64,000 bases of DNA from assembly GCF_030252345.1 (NCBI RefSeq), contig NZ_CP126980.1:8255501-8319500 (forward strand). Reading direction: 5' to 3'. Origin of the DNA: Actinoplanes oblitus (GTDB lineage Bacteria > Actinomycetota > Actinomycetes > Mycobacteriales > Micromonosporaceae). A program made the position numbers and the translations under genes. Shown here piece after piece: positions 1 through 8,891 of this stretch. The notes beneath the pieces are model-generated. The model worked only from the letters and a program-made list of their open reading frames with translations, searched no databases and was not told the DNA's origin. Numbering within the stretch: the stretch's first letter is position 1; each line of letters opens with the position of its first letter.

Positions 1-115
1 CGCCGGCGATACCACGGCCGGGCCGGAAGTGGACGAACCGCCCCGGCACCGGAGAGTCGGCGACGAGGCGGCTCGGGTCAACGGGGGGCGGACAGCCTCG
101 GACATCAAGCCCCAT
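1..115 (-). CDS. Possible 5' fragment of a leftward gene cut by the window edge
   Basis: A minus-strand frame is open from an ATG at 113-115 to the left edge (38 codons visible), with high-GC third positions in its distal half. I do not recognise the peptide. It would read away from lsr2 and would start only eight bases from a CebR-type palindrome at 123-136, which is a plausible place for an operator. No clear ribosome binding site was seen. It may equally be untranslated leader. Confidence 0.15.
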   Translation of the reverse strand, partial: MGLDVRGCPPPVDPSRLVADSPVPGRFVHFRPGRGIAG

Positions 116-122
116 GATGCCC

Positions 123-136
123 TGGGAGCGCTCCCA
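123..136. promoter_or_regulatory. CebR/LacI-family operator-like palindrome
   Basis: The 14 bases TGGGAGCGCTCCCA are a perfect palindrome and equal the published consensus of the CebR cellulose-utilisation repressor box of Streptomyces. The palindrome extends by one base on each side. It lies about 240 bp before lsr2 and directly beside the possible leftward gene at the window edge. No sugar transporter or glucosidase is visible, so the regulated gene is probably to the left. Function is inferred from sequence identity only. Confidence 0.55.
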
Positions 137-376
137 GCTGCGACGTTACCGTACATTCACGAGTTCGAAAAGAGTCTCCGGGCAGCCATTACCGCCCGGG
201 GCGACCACCCTCCGCTTCCGGGTGGATGCGCAGAGGAATTGCGACATGCCAAGGGGAGCAATTTGCAATAGCTACCGGTGGCGCGACACAATAATGCGAC
301 GACGACTAATCGCGGCACCCCCATCGCTCGCGTACAGCCGTCACCCGAATGACATCGCTGTAGGAGCGAACACAAC

Positions 377-724
377 ATGGCCAAGCAGATAATTACCCTT
401 CTGACCGACGACCTCGACGGCGGGGAGGCCGACCGCACTGTCGAATTCGGACTCGACGGCGTGAACTACACGATCGACCTGTCCGAGAAGAACGCCGGCA
501 AGCTGCGCAAGGCTCTGGAGCCGTTCCTCTCCGCCGCCACCCGGCTGGGTCGTTCCGGGGTCACTCCGACGGTTGCCCGGCGGGCCGCGCCGGCCGCCTC
601 CAGCCGGACCAGCCGTGACCAGAATCAGGCCATTCGCGAGTGGGCGAACAAGAACGGATACTCGGTTTCCGAGCGAGGCCGGATCCCGAGCAACGTCGTC
701 GAGGCGTACCACGCCAAGCGCTGA
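377..724 (+). CDS. lsr2: Lsr2 nucleoid-associated protein
   Basis: This 115-residue protein has the usual Lsr2 length and layout. An N-terminal dimerisation domain (about residues 1-60, beginning [15 protein letters not shown]) is followed by an Ala/Arg/Ser linker. The C-terminal DNA-binding domain (about 77-115) holds the segment [19 protein letters not shown]; its RGR triad is the AT-hook-like minor-groove contact of the family. Lsr2 is the actinobacterial H-NS analogue that bridges DNA and silences AT-rich and foreign genes. It is monocistronic: a 376-bp AT-richer leader precedes it and a strong hairpin follows 16 bp after the stop. Confidence 0.97.
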   Translation: MAKQIITLLTDDLDGGEADRTVEFGLDGVNYTIDLSEKNAGKLRKALEPFLSAATRLGRSGVTPTVARRAAPAASSRTSRDQNQAIREWANKNGYSVSERGRIPSNVVEAYHAKR

Positions 725-740
725 TTGACCGCATGCCGGG

Positions 741-778
741 AAAACGGCGCCACCGGGTCACTCCGGTGGCGCCGTTTT
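741..778 (+). terminator. Intrinsic terminator of lsr2
   Basis: A perfect 16-bp stem (741-756 pairing with 763-778) closes a six-base loop. The left arm begins with AAAA and the right arm ends with TTTT, the layout of a factor-independent terminator on either strand. It sits 16 bp beyond the lsr2 stop codon. Confidence 0.9.
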
Positions 779-1420
779 CTTCGGTGAGCGCGGGTCACGG
801 CCGCGCCGGCGCCTCGTCGGCGCAGGTCAGCGCGCTGCCGGTGGTGCCGATTCCGCCGGTTGGTGCGGGCCGGTGACCGCCGGACGGGGTCCGGGCGGTG
901 CGGTTACCGGGTTGATCGCGGTCAATCCGCGACGTGCGCCGCCCACCGATCGGGACAACACGGGCCGGTAACGAAAGAACAGCCGGACCGCCGGCCCGGG
1001 ACGATCCGGTGCGGATCGGGGACGAGCCACGACCGGATCGGCGACGGGACCGGATGATCAGCGGAATCGGCCGGCCGGATCGGCATCGACGGAACTCATT
1101 CGTGGCATTTCGAGCATCACCAAAGCAGCGGTCGCTCCCCTGTCCGGGCAACAGATTTCGGTAGAACGGTGCCGTACCGGCGCCTCCGGAAAGCGGCGGA
1201 ACGACAATTGGCGTCGGGCCGGTACCGGGTCGGCCCGTCGTTGCGGCGAGCACGTCCGCCCGGCCGGAAACGCCGGGGCCGGGAAGGAACACCGGACCAG
1301 GCGAAACACCGGGCGCGCGGAAACGCCGGGTGGCCCGGAAACCGCTGCCGCAAAATCGGGGCCGCCCGAATAGTTCCGGGAATCTGATTCGATCGCGTGC
1401 CGCGGGGTACGCCATGCGAC
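779..1420. other. Intergenic region without a convincing gene
   Basis: About 640 bp separate the lsr2 terminator from the next gene. Frames are open on both strands but give Arg/Pro/Gly-rich peptides without recognisable domains. The sequence is rich in CCGG-containing short words, and the motif CGGAAACGCCGGG occurs twice (near 1265 and 1319). I see no RNA gene or clear operator. Confidence 0.5.
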
Positions 1421-2500
1421 ATGCGTGTCGTCATCGTGGGCGCGACCGGTAACGCCGGCACCGCGCTGCTGCGCCGTCTCCGTACCGAACCGGACGTCGA
1501 GGCGATCGGCATCGCCCGGCGCACCCCGCGGGACAGCGGCCCGTACGCCGACATGGAGTGGCACTCGGTCGACGTGGGCCGGGACGACTCCCTGGACCGG
1601 CTCAGCCAGATCTTCGACGGCACCGACGCCGTGGTGAACCTGGCCTGGCAGATCCAGCCCAGCCACGACGCCCGGCGGCTCTACCGGACCAACGTGCTGG
1701 GCAGTCGCACGGTGTTCCGGGCGGCGCTGCGGGCCGGGGTGTCCACGCTGGTGCACGCCTCGTCGGTCGGGGTGTACGCGCCCGGCCCGAAATGGGCGTA
1801 CGTGAAGGAGACCTGGCTGCGCACCGGCGTACCGGAGTCGTCCTACAGCCGGCACAAGGCGCTGGTCGAGCGGATGCTCGACGAGATCGAGTCGGACCAC
1901 CCGACGCTGCGGGTGGTGCGGCTGCGCCCGGGGCTGATCTTCCAGCGGGACGCCGGCACCGAGATCGGCCGGTACTTCGCCGGGCCGCTGGTGCCGGCCC
2001 GGCTGCTGCGGTTCGGCTGGGTGCCGGTGCTGCCGGCGAACCCGGGGCTGCGGCTGCAGGCGGTGCACGCGGACGACGTGGCGGACGCCTACCTGCGGGT
2101 GCTGCGCGCCGACGTGCGGGGCGCGTTCAACATCGCGGCCGGCCCGGTGCTCGATCCACCGGTGCTGGCCAAGGCGTTCCACGGGGTGCCGGTGCCGGTG
2201 CCCGGGTTCGCCCTGGAGGGTGCCGCCGCGCTGAGCTGGTGGCTGCGGCTGCAACCGGTCGACCGGGGCTGGGTGAAGCTGGCCCTGAAGGCGCCGCTGA
2301 TGTGCTGCGACCGGGCCGCCGAGGAGCTCGGCTGGGCGCCGGCGATGGACGCGGTGGGCGCGCTGCACGAGGTGGTGGCCGGGTTGGCGGAACGGGCCGG
2401 CCGGCCGGAGAGCCCGCCGCTGAACGCGGGTGGGAGCCAGCCGGGACGACTCGGCGGGCTGTTGCGCGGGCGGTTGCCGGGGACGGGCGACCCGTACTGA
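1421..2500 (+). CDS. NAD-dependent epimerase/dehydratase family protein (extended SDR)
   Basis: The protein starts MRVVIVGATGNAGTALLRRL, a Rossmann beta-alpha-beta with the GxxGxxG-type dinucleotide motif of extended short-chain dehydrogenases. A YSRHK segment about 145 residues in fits the catalytic YxxxK pair. The C-terminal half carries a typical substrate-domain pattern (AVHADDVADAYLRVL, FNIAAGP). About 359 residues. An in-frame GTG at 1397 would add eight residues, but the ATG at 1421 sits immediately before the Rossmann strand and is preferred. Substrate cannot be assigned; nucleotide sugars or other small carbonyl compounds are typical. It is convergent with the GGDEF-EAL gene, with 20 bp between stops. 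Confidence 0.85.
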   Translation: MRVVIVGATGNAGTALLRRLRTEPDVEAIGIARRTPRDSGPYADMEWHSVDVGRDDSLDRLSQIFDGTDAVVNLAWQIQPSHDARRLYRTNVLGSRTVFRAALRAGVSTLVHASSVGVYAPGPKWAYVKETWLRTGVPESSYSRHKALVERMLDEIESDHPTLRVVRLRPGLIFQRDAGTEIGRYFAGPLVPARLLRFGWVPVLPANPGLRLQAVHADDVADAYLRVLRADVRGAFNIAAGPVLDPPVLAKAFHGVPVPVPGFALEGAAALSWWLRLQPVDRGWVKLALKAPLMCCDRAAEELGWAPAMDAVGALHEVVAGLAERAGRPESPPLNAGGSQPGRLGGLLRGRLPGTGDPY

Positions 2501-2520
2501 AAAGCGGTCCGGAAAGGTCT

Positions 2521-5500
2521 TCAGGCGGCGATCTCGGAACGGGTCATCCAGGCCAGCACCTCCGTCGGGCCCAGCGGACTGGAGAACAGGAAGCCCTGCC
2601 CCAGCGGGCATCCGAGCTGGACCAGCAGGTCCCGGTGCGCCTCGTCCTCGATCCCCTCGGCGACCACCGTGAGATCGAGGTTGCGTGCCAGGCTGACGAT
2701 GCCGCTGACCAGGGCGAGCGGCTGAGGGCTGGTCACCATGTCGTCGATGAAGGTCTTGTCGATCTTCACGACGTCGATCGGGCGCTGGCGCAGGTAGCCG
2801 AGCGAGGAGTACCCGGTGCCGAAGTCGTCGATGGCGATCCGGACGCCCATCTCGCGCAGCGTGCTCAGGTCGGCCCAGATCCGCTGCTCGTCGTCCTTCA
2901 TCAGCAGCGTCTCGGTGATCTCCAGCATCAGCGACCGGGCCGGCACCCCGGTGTGCTGCAGCGCGTTGCGCACCTGGTCGACGAAGCCGGCCTCGCGGAA
3001 CTGCCGGACCGAGACGTTCACCGTGACGTAGGGCGCCTGGCCGGGCGGCAGCACCCGGCGCCACTCGGAGACCGTGCGCAGCGCCTCCTCCAGGACCCAG
3101 CGGCCCATCGGCACGATCAGGCCGCTCTCCTCGGCGACCTCGATGAACTGGTCCGGGGTGATCACGCCGCGGGCCGGGTGGTGCCAGCGGACCAGCGCCT
3201 CGAAGCCGGCCGCGCGGCCGGACACCAGGTCCACGATCGGCTGGTAGTGCAGCAGGAAGTGCCCCTCGTTGACCGCGTGGTCGAGCGCCGAGCGCAGCTC
3301 CAGCCGCTCCACCATCTCGTCGTGCAGGTGCCGCTGGTAGCGCCGCCACTGGTTCTTGCCGGCGCCCTTGGCCACGTAGAGCGCCAGGTCGGCCTGGCGC
3401 AGCAGCTCGTCGGCGGCGCTCGCCTCCAGGGTGGTGGTGATGCCGATGCTGGCCACCGCGTGCAACGGCTTGGCGTCGGTGACGATCGGGGCGGCCAGCG
3501 CGGCCAGGATCCGGTTCGCGGTCTCCTCCACCGCGCCCGGGTCGTTGACGTTCTCCACCAGTGCGGCGAACTCGTCGCCGCCGAGCCGGGCCGCGGTGTC
3601 GTCGGCGCGCAGCGCGCCGGCGATCCGGTGGGCCACCGCGATCAGCAACTGGTCGCCGACCGCGTGACCGAGCGTGTCGTTGACGATCTTGAAGTCGTCC
3701 AGGTCGATGAAGAGCACGCCGACCACCGAGCCGTCCCGGGCGCCGCGGGCCAGGGCGTGCTTGAGCCGGTCGTGGAAGAGCACCCGGTTGGCCAGGCCGG
3801 TCATCGCGTCGTGGAACGCCTGATGGGTCAGCTCGCGTTCCAGCTGCCGCTGCTCGGTGACGTCCCGCATGGTGACCACCAGGCCGGCCACGCTGGCGTC
3901 GCCGCGCAGGTCCCGGCAGTGCATCTCCAGCAACACCTCGGTACGCCCGGCGCCGATCGCCCGGAAGTCCAGCTGCCGCATCTCCTCGCCGCCGCGGACC
4001 CCGGCGAGGGCCTCGGCCAGCCGGCTCTCGTCGCCGGGGTGGATCACGTCGGGCAGCCGGTAGCCGGTCGGGTCGGCGCCGAAGACGCCGAGCGCGGACG
4101 GGCTGGCGTACCGGATCCGGTCGTGCTCGTCGAGGATGGTGATCACGTCGGCGGTGTTCAGGATCAGCGTCCGGAAGTACGCCTCGCTGTTGCGCTGGGT
4201 CACCTCGTGGCTGAGCGCGATCCGCTCCAGCGCGAGGGCCACCTGCCCGGCCAGCACCTCCACCGAGCGTCGCAGCTCGCGCAGCGCCCAGGTGGGCGCG
4301 CCCACGTGCAGCACCCCGACCAGCGGATCGCCCGTCGGCCGGTCCTGGAGCACCATCGGGCAGCGCAGCGTCTCGGCGTACTGGGTGAGCCGGACCGCTA
4401 CCGCCCAGTCCACGTCCCGGGTCTGCACCAGCCGGGCCGCGGTGCCGGTGGCCCGGTCGACCGCGGCCTGCGCGGCGGCCTCCGGCGACAGCGGCTCGGA
4501 CTGGGTGATGCTGATCGCCAGCACCACACCGTGCGGCACGTCGCCGGGCAGCAGCTGGGCCACCGCGGTGCGGACCGCCAGCCCGACCGCCTCGGCGTCG
4601 GCCGCCGAGACCAGCGCCGCCGACGCCTCGCGCAGCGCGCGTTCCCGGGCCAGCGCCTGCCGGTGGCTGGTCATGATCCCGGCCATCCGGGCCAGCACCA
4701 GCATCAACATCAGCAGGCTGAGCACGGCCACCAGGAACAGCCCGGCCACCTGACCGTCCTGGAACATCCGGACCATCAGCACGGTCGGCGCGGCCAGGGC
4801 GGCGACCGCGAGCAGCGCGAGCCGGCCCCGGCCGGTCTCCGCGGCCGGCGCCACCGACGCCCGGGTCAGCTCGGCCATCGACGGGATCAGCGCGGCCATC
4901 CCGGCGGTGGCGTAGAGGGCGAGCTGCCCGTACGCCGAGGCCCGGAACACGTCGGCGATCAGCATCGCGCCGGTGCCCGCCCCCAGCCAGTACCCGGAGG
5001 CGACCAGCCGGCCGGGCACCGTGGCCAGCCGGATCAGCAGGCCCAGACAGAGCAGGTCGGCGACCGGCAGCAGCTGTTCCAGCCCGTTCACCGACGAGTC
5101 GGACATCCGCGGGCCGATCACGAACGTCCAGACCAGCAGCGCCACCCCGGAGGTGACGATGGCCGCGTCGAGCAGGCCCGGCACGTCCCGGACCGAGCCG
5201 GTGCGGCGCCAGATGAAGCCGGCCAGCGCGACCGCCAGCACCGGATAGGAGCAGAGCAGCAGGGCGGTGCCCAGCCCCTCCAGCCAGAGCAGCCAGTTGG
5301 TGATGAAGGCGGGCGCGTTGCCGATCGCGGCGCCCAGCCCGGACAGCCCGGTCGCGCCGGCCAGCAGCCACCAGGGCATCCGGTCGTCCGGCTGGCTGCG
5401 GTACGTGCCGACCAGCACGCCGATCAGCGCGGACAGGCCGCCGGCCAGGATCAGCCAGCCGTGCAGGGCGGGTTCCAGGGAGTAGAGGACGCCGAGTACC

Positions 5501-5544
5501 ACGATCCAGGCGCCGAAAAGGGCCGCCGGCCACCGCGTCGGCAT
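2521..5544 (-). CDS. Membrane GAF-PAS-GGDEF-EAL cyclic-di-GMP signalling protein
   Basis: Around 1007 residues. The N-terminal ~290 residues form about nine hydrophobic segments (an integral membrane sensor). A GAF-like region (about 300-445) follows, then a PAS domain (about 455-575). Next is a diguanylate cyclase domain with an intact GGDEF signature near residue 655, and an EAL phosphodiesterase domain with intact FEALVRWHHP near residue 782 plus DDFGTGYSSL. Both catalytic signatures look complete, so c-di-GMP synthesis, hydrolysis or both are possible. I prefer the ATG at 5544 because GGGAGGG stands seven bases before it; an ATG at 5571 has its purine run directly abutting. It is divergent from the methyltransferase gene with 80 bp between them. 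In sporulating actinomycetes such proteins affect development; that role is inferred. Confidence 0.93.
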   Translation of the reverse strand: MPTRWPAALFGAWIVVLGVLYSLEPALHGWLILAGGLSALIGVLVGTYRSQPDDRMPWWLLAGATGLSGLGAAIGNAPAFITNWLLWLEGLGTALLLCSYPVLAVALAGFIWRRTGSVRDVPGLLDAAIVTSGVALLVWTFVIGPRMSDSSVNGLEQLLPVADLLCLGLLIRLATVPGRLVASGYWLGAGTGAMLIADVFRASAYGQLALYATAGMAALIPSMAELTRASVAPAAETGRGRLALLAVAALAAPTVLMVRMFQDGQVAGLFLVAVLSLLMLMLVLARMAGIMTSHRQALARERALREASAALVSAADAEAVGLAVRTAVAQLLPGDVPHGVVLAISITQSEPLSPEAAAQAAVDRATGTAARLVQTRDVDWAVAVRLTQYAETLRCPMVLQDRPTGDPLVGVLHVGAPTWALRELRRSVEVLAGQVALALERIALSHEVTQRNSEAYFRTLILNTADVITILDEHDRIRYASPSALGVFGADPTGYRLPDVIHPGDESRLAEALAGVRGGEEMRQLDFRAIGAGRTEVLLEMHCRDLRGDASVAGLVVTMRDVTEQRQLERELTHQAFHDAMTGLANRVLFHDRLKHALARGARDGSVVGVLFIDLDDFKIVNDTLGHAVGDQLLIAVAHRIAGALRADDTAARLGGDEFAALVENVNDPGAVEETANRILAALAAPIVTDAKPLHAVASIGITTTLEASAADELLRQADLALYVAKGAGKNQWRRYQRHLHDEMVERLELRSALDHAVNEGHFLLHYQPIVDLVSGRAAGFEALVRWHHPARGVITPDQFIEVAEESGLIVPMGRWVLEEALRTVSEWRRVLPPGQAPYVTVNVSVRQFREAGFVDQVRNALQHTGVPARSLMLEITETLLMKDDEQRIWADLSTLREMGVRIAIDDFGTGYSSLGYLRQRPIDVVKIDKTFIDDMVTSPQPLALVSGIVSLARNLDLTVVAEGIEDEAHRDLLVQLGCPLGQGFLFSSPLGPTEVLAWMTRSEIAA

Positions 5545-5624
5545 CCCGTTTCCCTCCCGCCCTCTCGTCATCTCCTTCTTCGGCTACCGGATCACGGTTC
5601 TGAGGGAAAGGGCACAATCGTCGG

Positions 5625-6254
5625 GTGCTACTCGATTTCGTACGCGCCCACACCGTCCTGGCGCCGGTTCCGTTCGTCCCGGAGATCAACCTCCGGCAGG
5701 CCGAGGAGCCGATCGCGCTCTGGGAGGCCACCGAGGCGGGCGGCGCCGAGCAGCCGCCGCCGTTCTGGGCGTTCGCCTGGGCCGGTGGGCAGGCCCTCGC
5801 CCGGCACATCCTGGACGAGCCGGAGCTGGTCGCCGGGCGCAGCGTGCTGGACCTGGCCACCGGTTCCGGGCTGGTCGCCGTCGCGGCGGCGAAGGCCGGG
5901 GCCCGGCCGGTGGTGGCCAACGACATCGACCCGCTGTCCCTGGCCGCCGCCGCGGCCAACGCCGCCGACAACCGGGTGGAGGTGGCCACCGTCGAAGCCG
6001 ACCTGCTGGACACCGACGACCGGTACGGCGTGATCCTCGCCGGCGACGTGTTCTACAGCCGGGAGATGGCCGGGCGGGTGCTGCCGTACCTGCGGCGGGC
6101 CGCCGGCCGTGGCTCGCTGGTGCTGGTCGGCGACCCGGGCCGGGCGTACCTGCCGGAGGGGCTGGTGCGCCGGGCGACGTACGACGTGCCGGTCACCGAG
6201 GCGCTGGAGAGCTGCACGATCCGGCGTACGTCGGTGTGGCAGGTGGTCAGCTGA
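5625..6254 (+). CDS. Class I SAM-dependent methyltransferase (ETFB/PrmA-like)
   Basis: 209 residues with the SAM-binding glycine motif VLDLATGSGLVAVAA (about residues 74-88), an acidic post-I residue in ANDIDPLSL, and a motif IV-like ILAGDVFYSREMA. The N-terminal segment FWAFAWAGGQALARHI resembles the lysine methyltransferases that modify ETF-beta and ribosomal protein L11 relatives. A protein substrate is therefore likely but not shown. It starts with GTG. Its 3' end overlaps the convergent HAD gene by 8 bp. Confidence 0.85.
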   Translation: MLLDFVRAHTVLAPVPFVPEINLRQAEEPIALWEATEAGGAEQPPPFWAFAWAGGQALARHILDEPELVAGRSVLDLATGSGLVAVAAAKAGARPVVANDIDPLSLAAAAANAADNRVEVATVEADLLDTDDRYGVILAGDVFYSREMAGRVLPYLRRAAGRGSLVLVGDPGRAYLPEGLVRRATYDVPVTEALESCTIRRTSVWQVVS

Positions 6255-6963
6255 GCAGCGCGGCCAGGGCGTGCCCGTCCTCGACGAGCACGTCCGGCTC
6301 CGGGCTGCCCGGCGGGTCGGCGCGGCCGGACGGCATCAGGATGGCCCGGCCCACGTCGGCGCGGCGCGCGCAGGCGACGTCCCGCCGCCGGCTGTCGCCG
6401 ACGAACCAGCAGCCGGCCGGGTCCACGCCGAGCGCGTCGGTGGCGTGCCAGATCATCTGCGGGTTCGGTTTCCGGACGCCCGCCTCGTCGCTGTAGACCT
6501 GCGTGCCGAAGTAGTGGCTCACCCCGACCTTGGCCAGATAGTCCCGGTGCGCGGCGCCGCTGAGCGTGTTGCTGACCACGGCCATCGGGACACCCGCCGC
6601 GGCGTAGGCGGCCAGCGCCTGCGGAATACCGGGGCGCAGCGCCCAGTCGTCGCGCCGGGCCCAGTCGTAGCTGAGCCTGGTCACCGCGCCGCGGACCGGC
6701 ACCGCCGCGGCCGGCGGCCAGTCCTTGATCACGAAACGCTCCCAGACCTGCGCCTGGGGCAGCTCGTCCGGATGGTCCTCGTCCCGCCAGCGGGCGTAGG
6801 CCGCGGCGCCGTCGGTGAGCGCCCGCTGGATCCGCCCGGGCTGCAGCGCGCCCCCGGTCAGGTTGTAGATCCGCAGGACCAGCTCGGGCGGCGCGGCCCG
6901 GAACGGCCCGGTCGAGTCGGCGAGCACCCCGCCGAAATCGAGCAGCAGGGCCTGCGGTCTCAT
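6247..6963 (-). CDS. HAD-family hydrolase
   Basis: 238 residues from the chosen ATG. Motif I is ALLLDFGGVLADS, with the nucleophile Asp but Gly rather than Asp two positions later, a variant seen in several HAD subgroups. Motif II is VVSNT, a Lys follows (VRKPNPQMIW), and motif IV is FVGDSRRRDVACA. The substrate is probably a small phosphomonoester. Its ATG overlaps the stop of the upstream ROK kinase gene by four bases (ATGA at 6960-6963). It is thus probably translationally coupled and may act on a phosphosugar made or used by that kinase. Confidence 0.85.
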   Translation of the reverse strand: MRPQALLLDFGGVLADSTGPFRAAPPELVLRIYNLTGGALQPGRIQRALTDGAAAYARWRDEDHPDELPQAQVWERFVIKDWPPAAAVPVRGAVTRLSYDWARRDDWALRPGIPQALAAYAAAGVPMAVVSNTLSGAAHRDYLAKVGVSHYFGTQVYSDEAGVRKPNPQMIWHATDALGVDPAGCWFVGDSRRRDVACARRADVGRAILMPSGRADPPGSPEPDVLVEDGHALAALLS

Positions 6964-7727
6964 CGCTGGCCCAGCGTCCACGCGCGCACGCCCCCGACGA
7001 TCCCCGCCGTGTTCGGTACCACCACCACGTCGTCGCCCATCCGGGCCAGCTGGGCCGGGGTGATCAACCGGGAGTTGCCGCCGCCCAGGTACACCCGGTC
7101 CCAGAGGAAGACCGGCCGGAGCCCCTCGATCACGTTGCGCACCCGGCGGGACCAGAGCGCGTCACCGAGCCGGCGGCGCTCGTGCTCGCCGATGTAGGTG
7201 TCGTAGGACATCCCCCAGCGCACCGGCGCCTGCGACATCTCCAGGTGCGGGGCCAGCTCGCCGCCGTCGAAGAGCGCGCAGCCCAGCCCGGTCCCCAGGG
7301 TCAGCACCAGCTCGCAGCCGGTGCCGGCGACCACCCCGGCGCCGTGCACCTCGGCGTCGTTGAGCACCAGCGTGGGCAGCCCGAACGCCTCGGCCAGCGC
7401 GGTCCGGGCGTCGAACCCGCGCCACGCCTCGACCAGCTCCGGATCCACCCTGGTCCGCGGGCCGCTCCGGGTCACGTAGTGCGGGGTCGCCACCACCACG
7501 CCGTGCCGGATCATCCCGGGCATGCCGACGGTGACCCGGTCCGCGTTCGGCAGCTGGGTGCCCAGATCGACGAGCGTCTTGACGAACAGGTCGGGCGGCA
7601 ACGGGTACGGCGTGGGCACCCGGATCGGATGAGCGCGCATCGTGCCCGCGTCATCCAGCACGGATCCCTTGATCCCGCCGCCGCCACAGTCGATCGTCAG
7701 GGTGAAAGTCACGCCGCCAGTTTGCAT
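6960..7727 (-). CDS. ppgK: ROK-family kinase, polyphosphate-glucokinase type
   Basis: 255 residues. The N-terminal phosphate motif LTIDCGGGGIKGSVLD, the segment VLNDAEVHGAG with the catalytic Asp, the second phosphate loop LTLGTGLGCALF, and YLGGGNSRLI near the C terminus fit the ROK/PPGK family. The tract YIGEHERRRLGDALWSRRVR matches the PPGK-specific region better than classic glucokinase. The expected activity is phosphorylation of glucose with polyphosphate and/or ATP. The ATG at 7727 has GGGAGG about eight bases upstream; a GTG at 7751 would have the Shine-Dalgarno inside the gene. First gene of a two-gene unit with the HAD hydrolase. Confidence 0.8.
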   Translation of the reverse strand: MQTGGVTFTLTIDCGGGGIKGSVLDDAGTMRAHPIRVPTPYPLPPDLFVKTLVDLGTQLPNADRVTVGMPGMIRHGVVVATPHYVTRSGPRTRVDPELVEAWRGFDARTALAEAFGLPTLVLNDAEVHGAGVVAGTGCELVLTLGTGLGCALFDGGELAPHLEMSQAPVRWGMSYDTYIGEHERRRLGDALWSRRVRNVIEGLRPVFLWDRVYLGGGNSRLITPAQLARMGDDVVVVPNTAGIVGGVRAWTLGQR

Positions 7728-7769
7728 GTCGACCACCTCCCGGCACCGCAATTGTGCCGGGACACACGG

Positions 7770-8891
7770 CTATCCCGCTTCTTCCGCCCAGACGCGCCAG
7801 TTGTCCAGAACGCCGTGCAGGGCCGGGGTCAGCCAGCCGGGCGCGGAACGACGGAAGACGCCGGGATCCATCGATCCGGCGCCGGCCGGCAGCGCGCCGA
7901 CCAGATGCGGGACCAGCTCGCTGAGGTTGGCCCAGTGGACCAGCTCGGGATCGGCCGGCCAGGCGCCGAGGATCACCTTGGCCGGGACGCCACGCCGGCT
8001 CAGCGCCTCCAGGGTGAGCGCGGTGTGGTTCAGCGTGCCGAGACCGGCCCGGGCCACCACCAGCACGCTCGCCCCCAGGGTGGTGGCCAGGTCGGCGAAC
8101 GTCCACGGCTCGCCGGACGGGCGCAGGCCCATCGGGACCAGCAACCCGCCGGCACCCTCGACCAGCACCAGGTCGTGCTTGTCGGCCTCGGCCCGGATCG
8201 CGTCGACCACCTCGTAGAGCTCCAGCGGCGGCAGCTCGGCGACCTTGGCGGCGGCCAGCGGGGCGAGCGGCTCCGGGTACTCCGCCAGGGTCCGCACGGT
8301 GTCCGGGCCGGCCAGGCGGGTGACCACCTCGGCGTCGGTCGGGTCGCCGGTGACGGTGCCGGTCTGGCCCGGCTTGACGACGGCGACCCGCAGGCCGGCC
8401 GCCTGCGCGGCGGCCGCGACCGCCGCGGTGGTGATGGTCTTGCCGACCTCGGTGTCGGTGCCGGTGATCAGGACGATCCCGTGCCACTCGATCGGGTCGG
8501 CGGCGCGGCGCGGCTGCGCCCCGGGCGCCTCGCCGGCTCCGGCCCGCGGCGTCGTCGTCTCCTCCGCCCGCGGCGAGGTCGTCCCCGCCGCCCGCGGCGT
8601 CGCGGGGTCGTCCGCCTGCGGCGTCGCATCGGGCCCGGCGGTGGCCGGGGTCGGCTCCTCGGCTGCCGGCTCGGTCATGTCATGTGACGGTACGCCCCCC
8701 GCGGCGTCCCCGGCTGGCTCCGGAGTGTGGTGCCCACCCCCGTGTGCGTGCAGCGGGTCGGCGGCCGGGCCGGGCACCCGGGCCGGCCGCGGGCCGGCGG
8801 GCAGCCCGTGCCCCCCGCTGCGCCAGCCGCGCGGCAGCGGGGTGACCGCGACGCCCGGGTAGGCGGCGGTCCGGAGAGAGTCGGCGTTCAT
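7770..8891 (-). CDS. bioD: Dethiobiotin synthetase with long low-complexity N-terminal extension
   Basis: The C-terminal ~235 residues are a complete BioD: P-loop ITGTDTEVGKTITTAAVAAA, switch-like VVKPGQTG, and EGAGGLLVPMG. BioD forms the ureido ring of dethiobiotin from DAPA, CO2 and ATP. The reading frame is open back to an ATG at 8891 whose ATGA overlaps the bioF stop by four bases, the coupling expected in a bioFD operon. That start adds about 137 residues: a conserved-looking head (SLRTAAYPGVAVTPLPRGWR), a Gly/His/Pro stretch, then Thr/Pro/Ala repeats (AETTTPRA-like). An internal ATG at 8678 would give a 302-residue protein with part of the extension. Codon third positions stay GC-rich through the extension, so I favour 8891. 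Confidence 0.88.
   Translation of the reverse strand: MNADSLRTAAYPGVAVTPLPRGWRSGGHGLPAGPRPARVPGPAADPLHAHGGGHHTPEPAGDAAGGVPSHDMTEPAAEEPTPATAGPDATPQADDPATPRAAGTTSPRAEETTTPRAGAGEAPGAQPRRAADPIEWHGIVLITGTDTEVGKTITTAAVAAAAQAAGLRVAVVKPGQTGTVTGDPTDAEVVTRLAGPDTVRTLAEYPEPLAPLAAAKVAELPPLELYEVVDAIRAEADKHDLVLVEGAGGLLVPMGLRPSGEPWTFADLATTLGASVLVVARAGLGTLNHTALTLEALSRRGVPAKVILGAWPADPELVHWANLSELVPHLVGALPAGAGSMDPGVFRRSAPGWLTPALHGVLDNWRVWAEEAG

Noticed and set aside
795..1415. 206-codon minus-strand frame downstream of lsr2
   Set aside because: No domain, no start signal and an amino-acid composition typical of GC-rich noise.
1058..6033. Frames of 1651 codons (minus) and 1491 codons (plus) across 1058-6033
   Set aside because: They lie in the wrong frame over the SDR, GGDEF-EAL and methyltransferase genes and are Arg/Pro/Gly/Ala-rich without domains; long open shadow frames are usual at this GC content.
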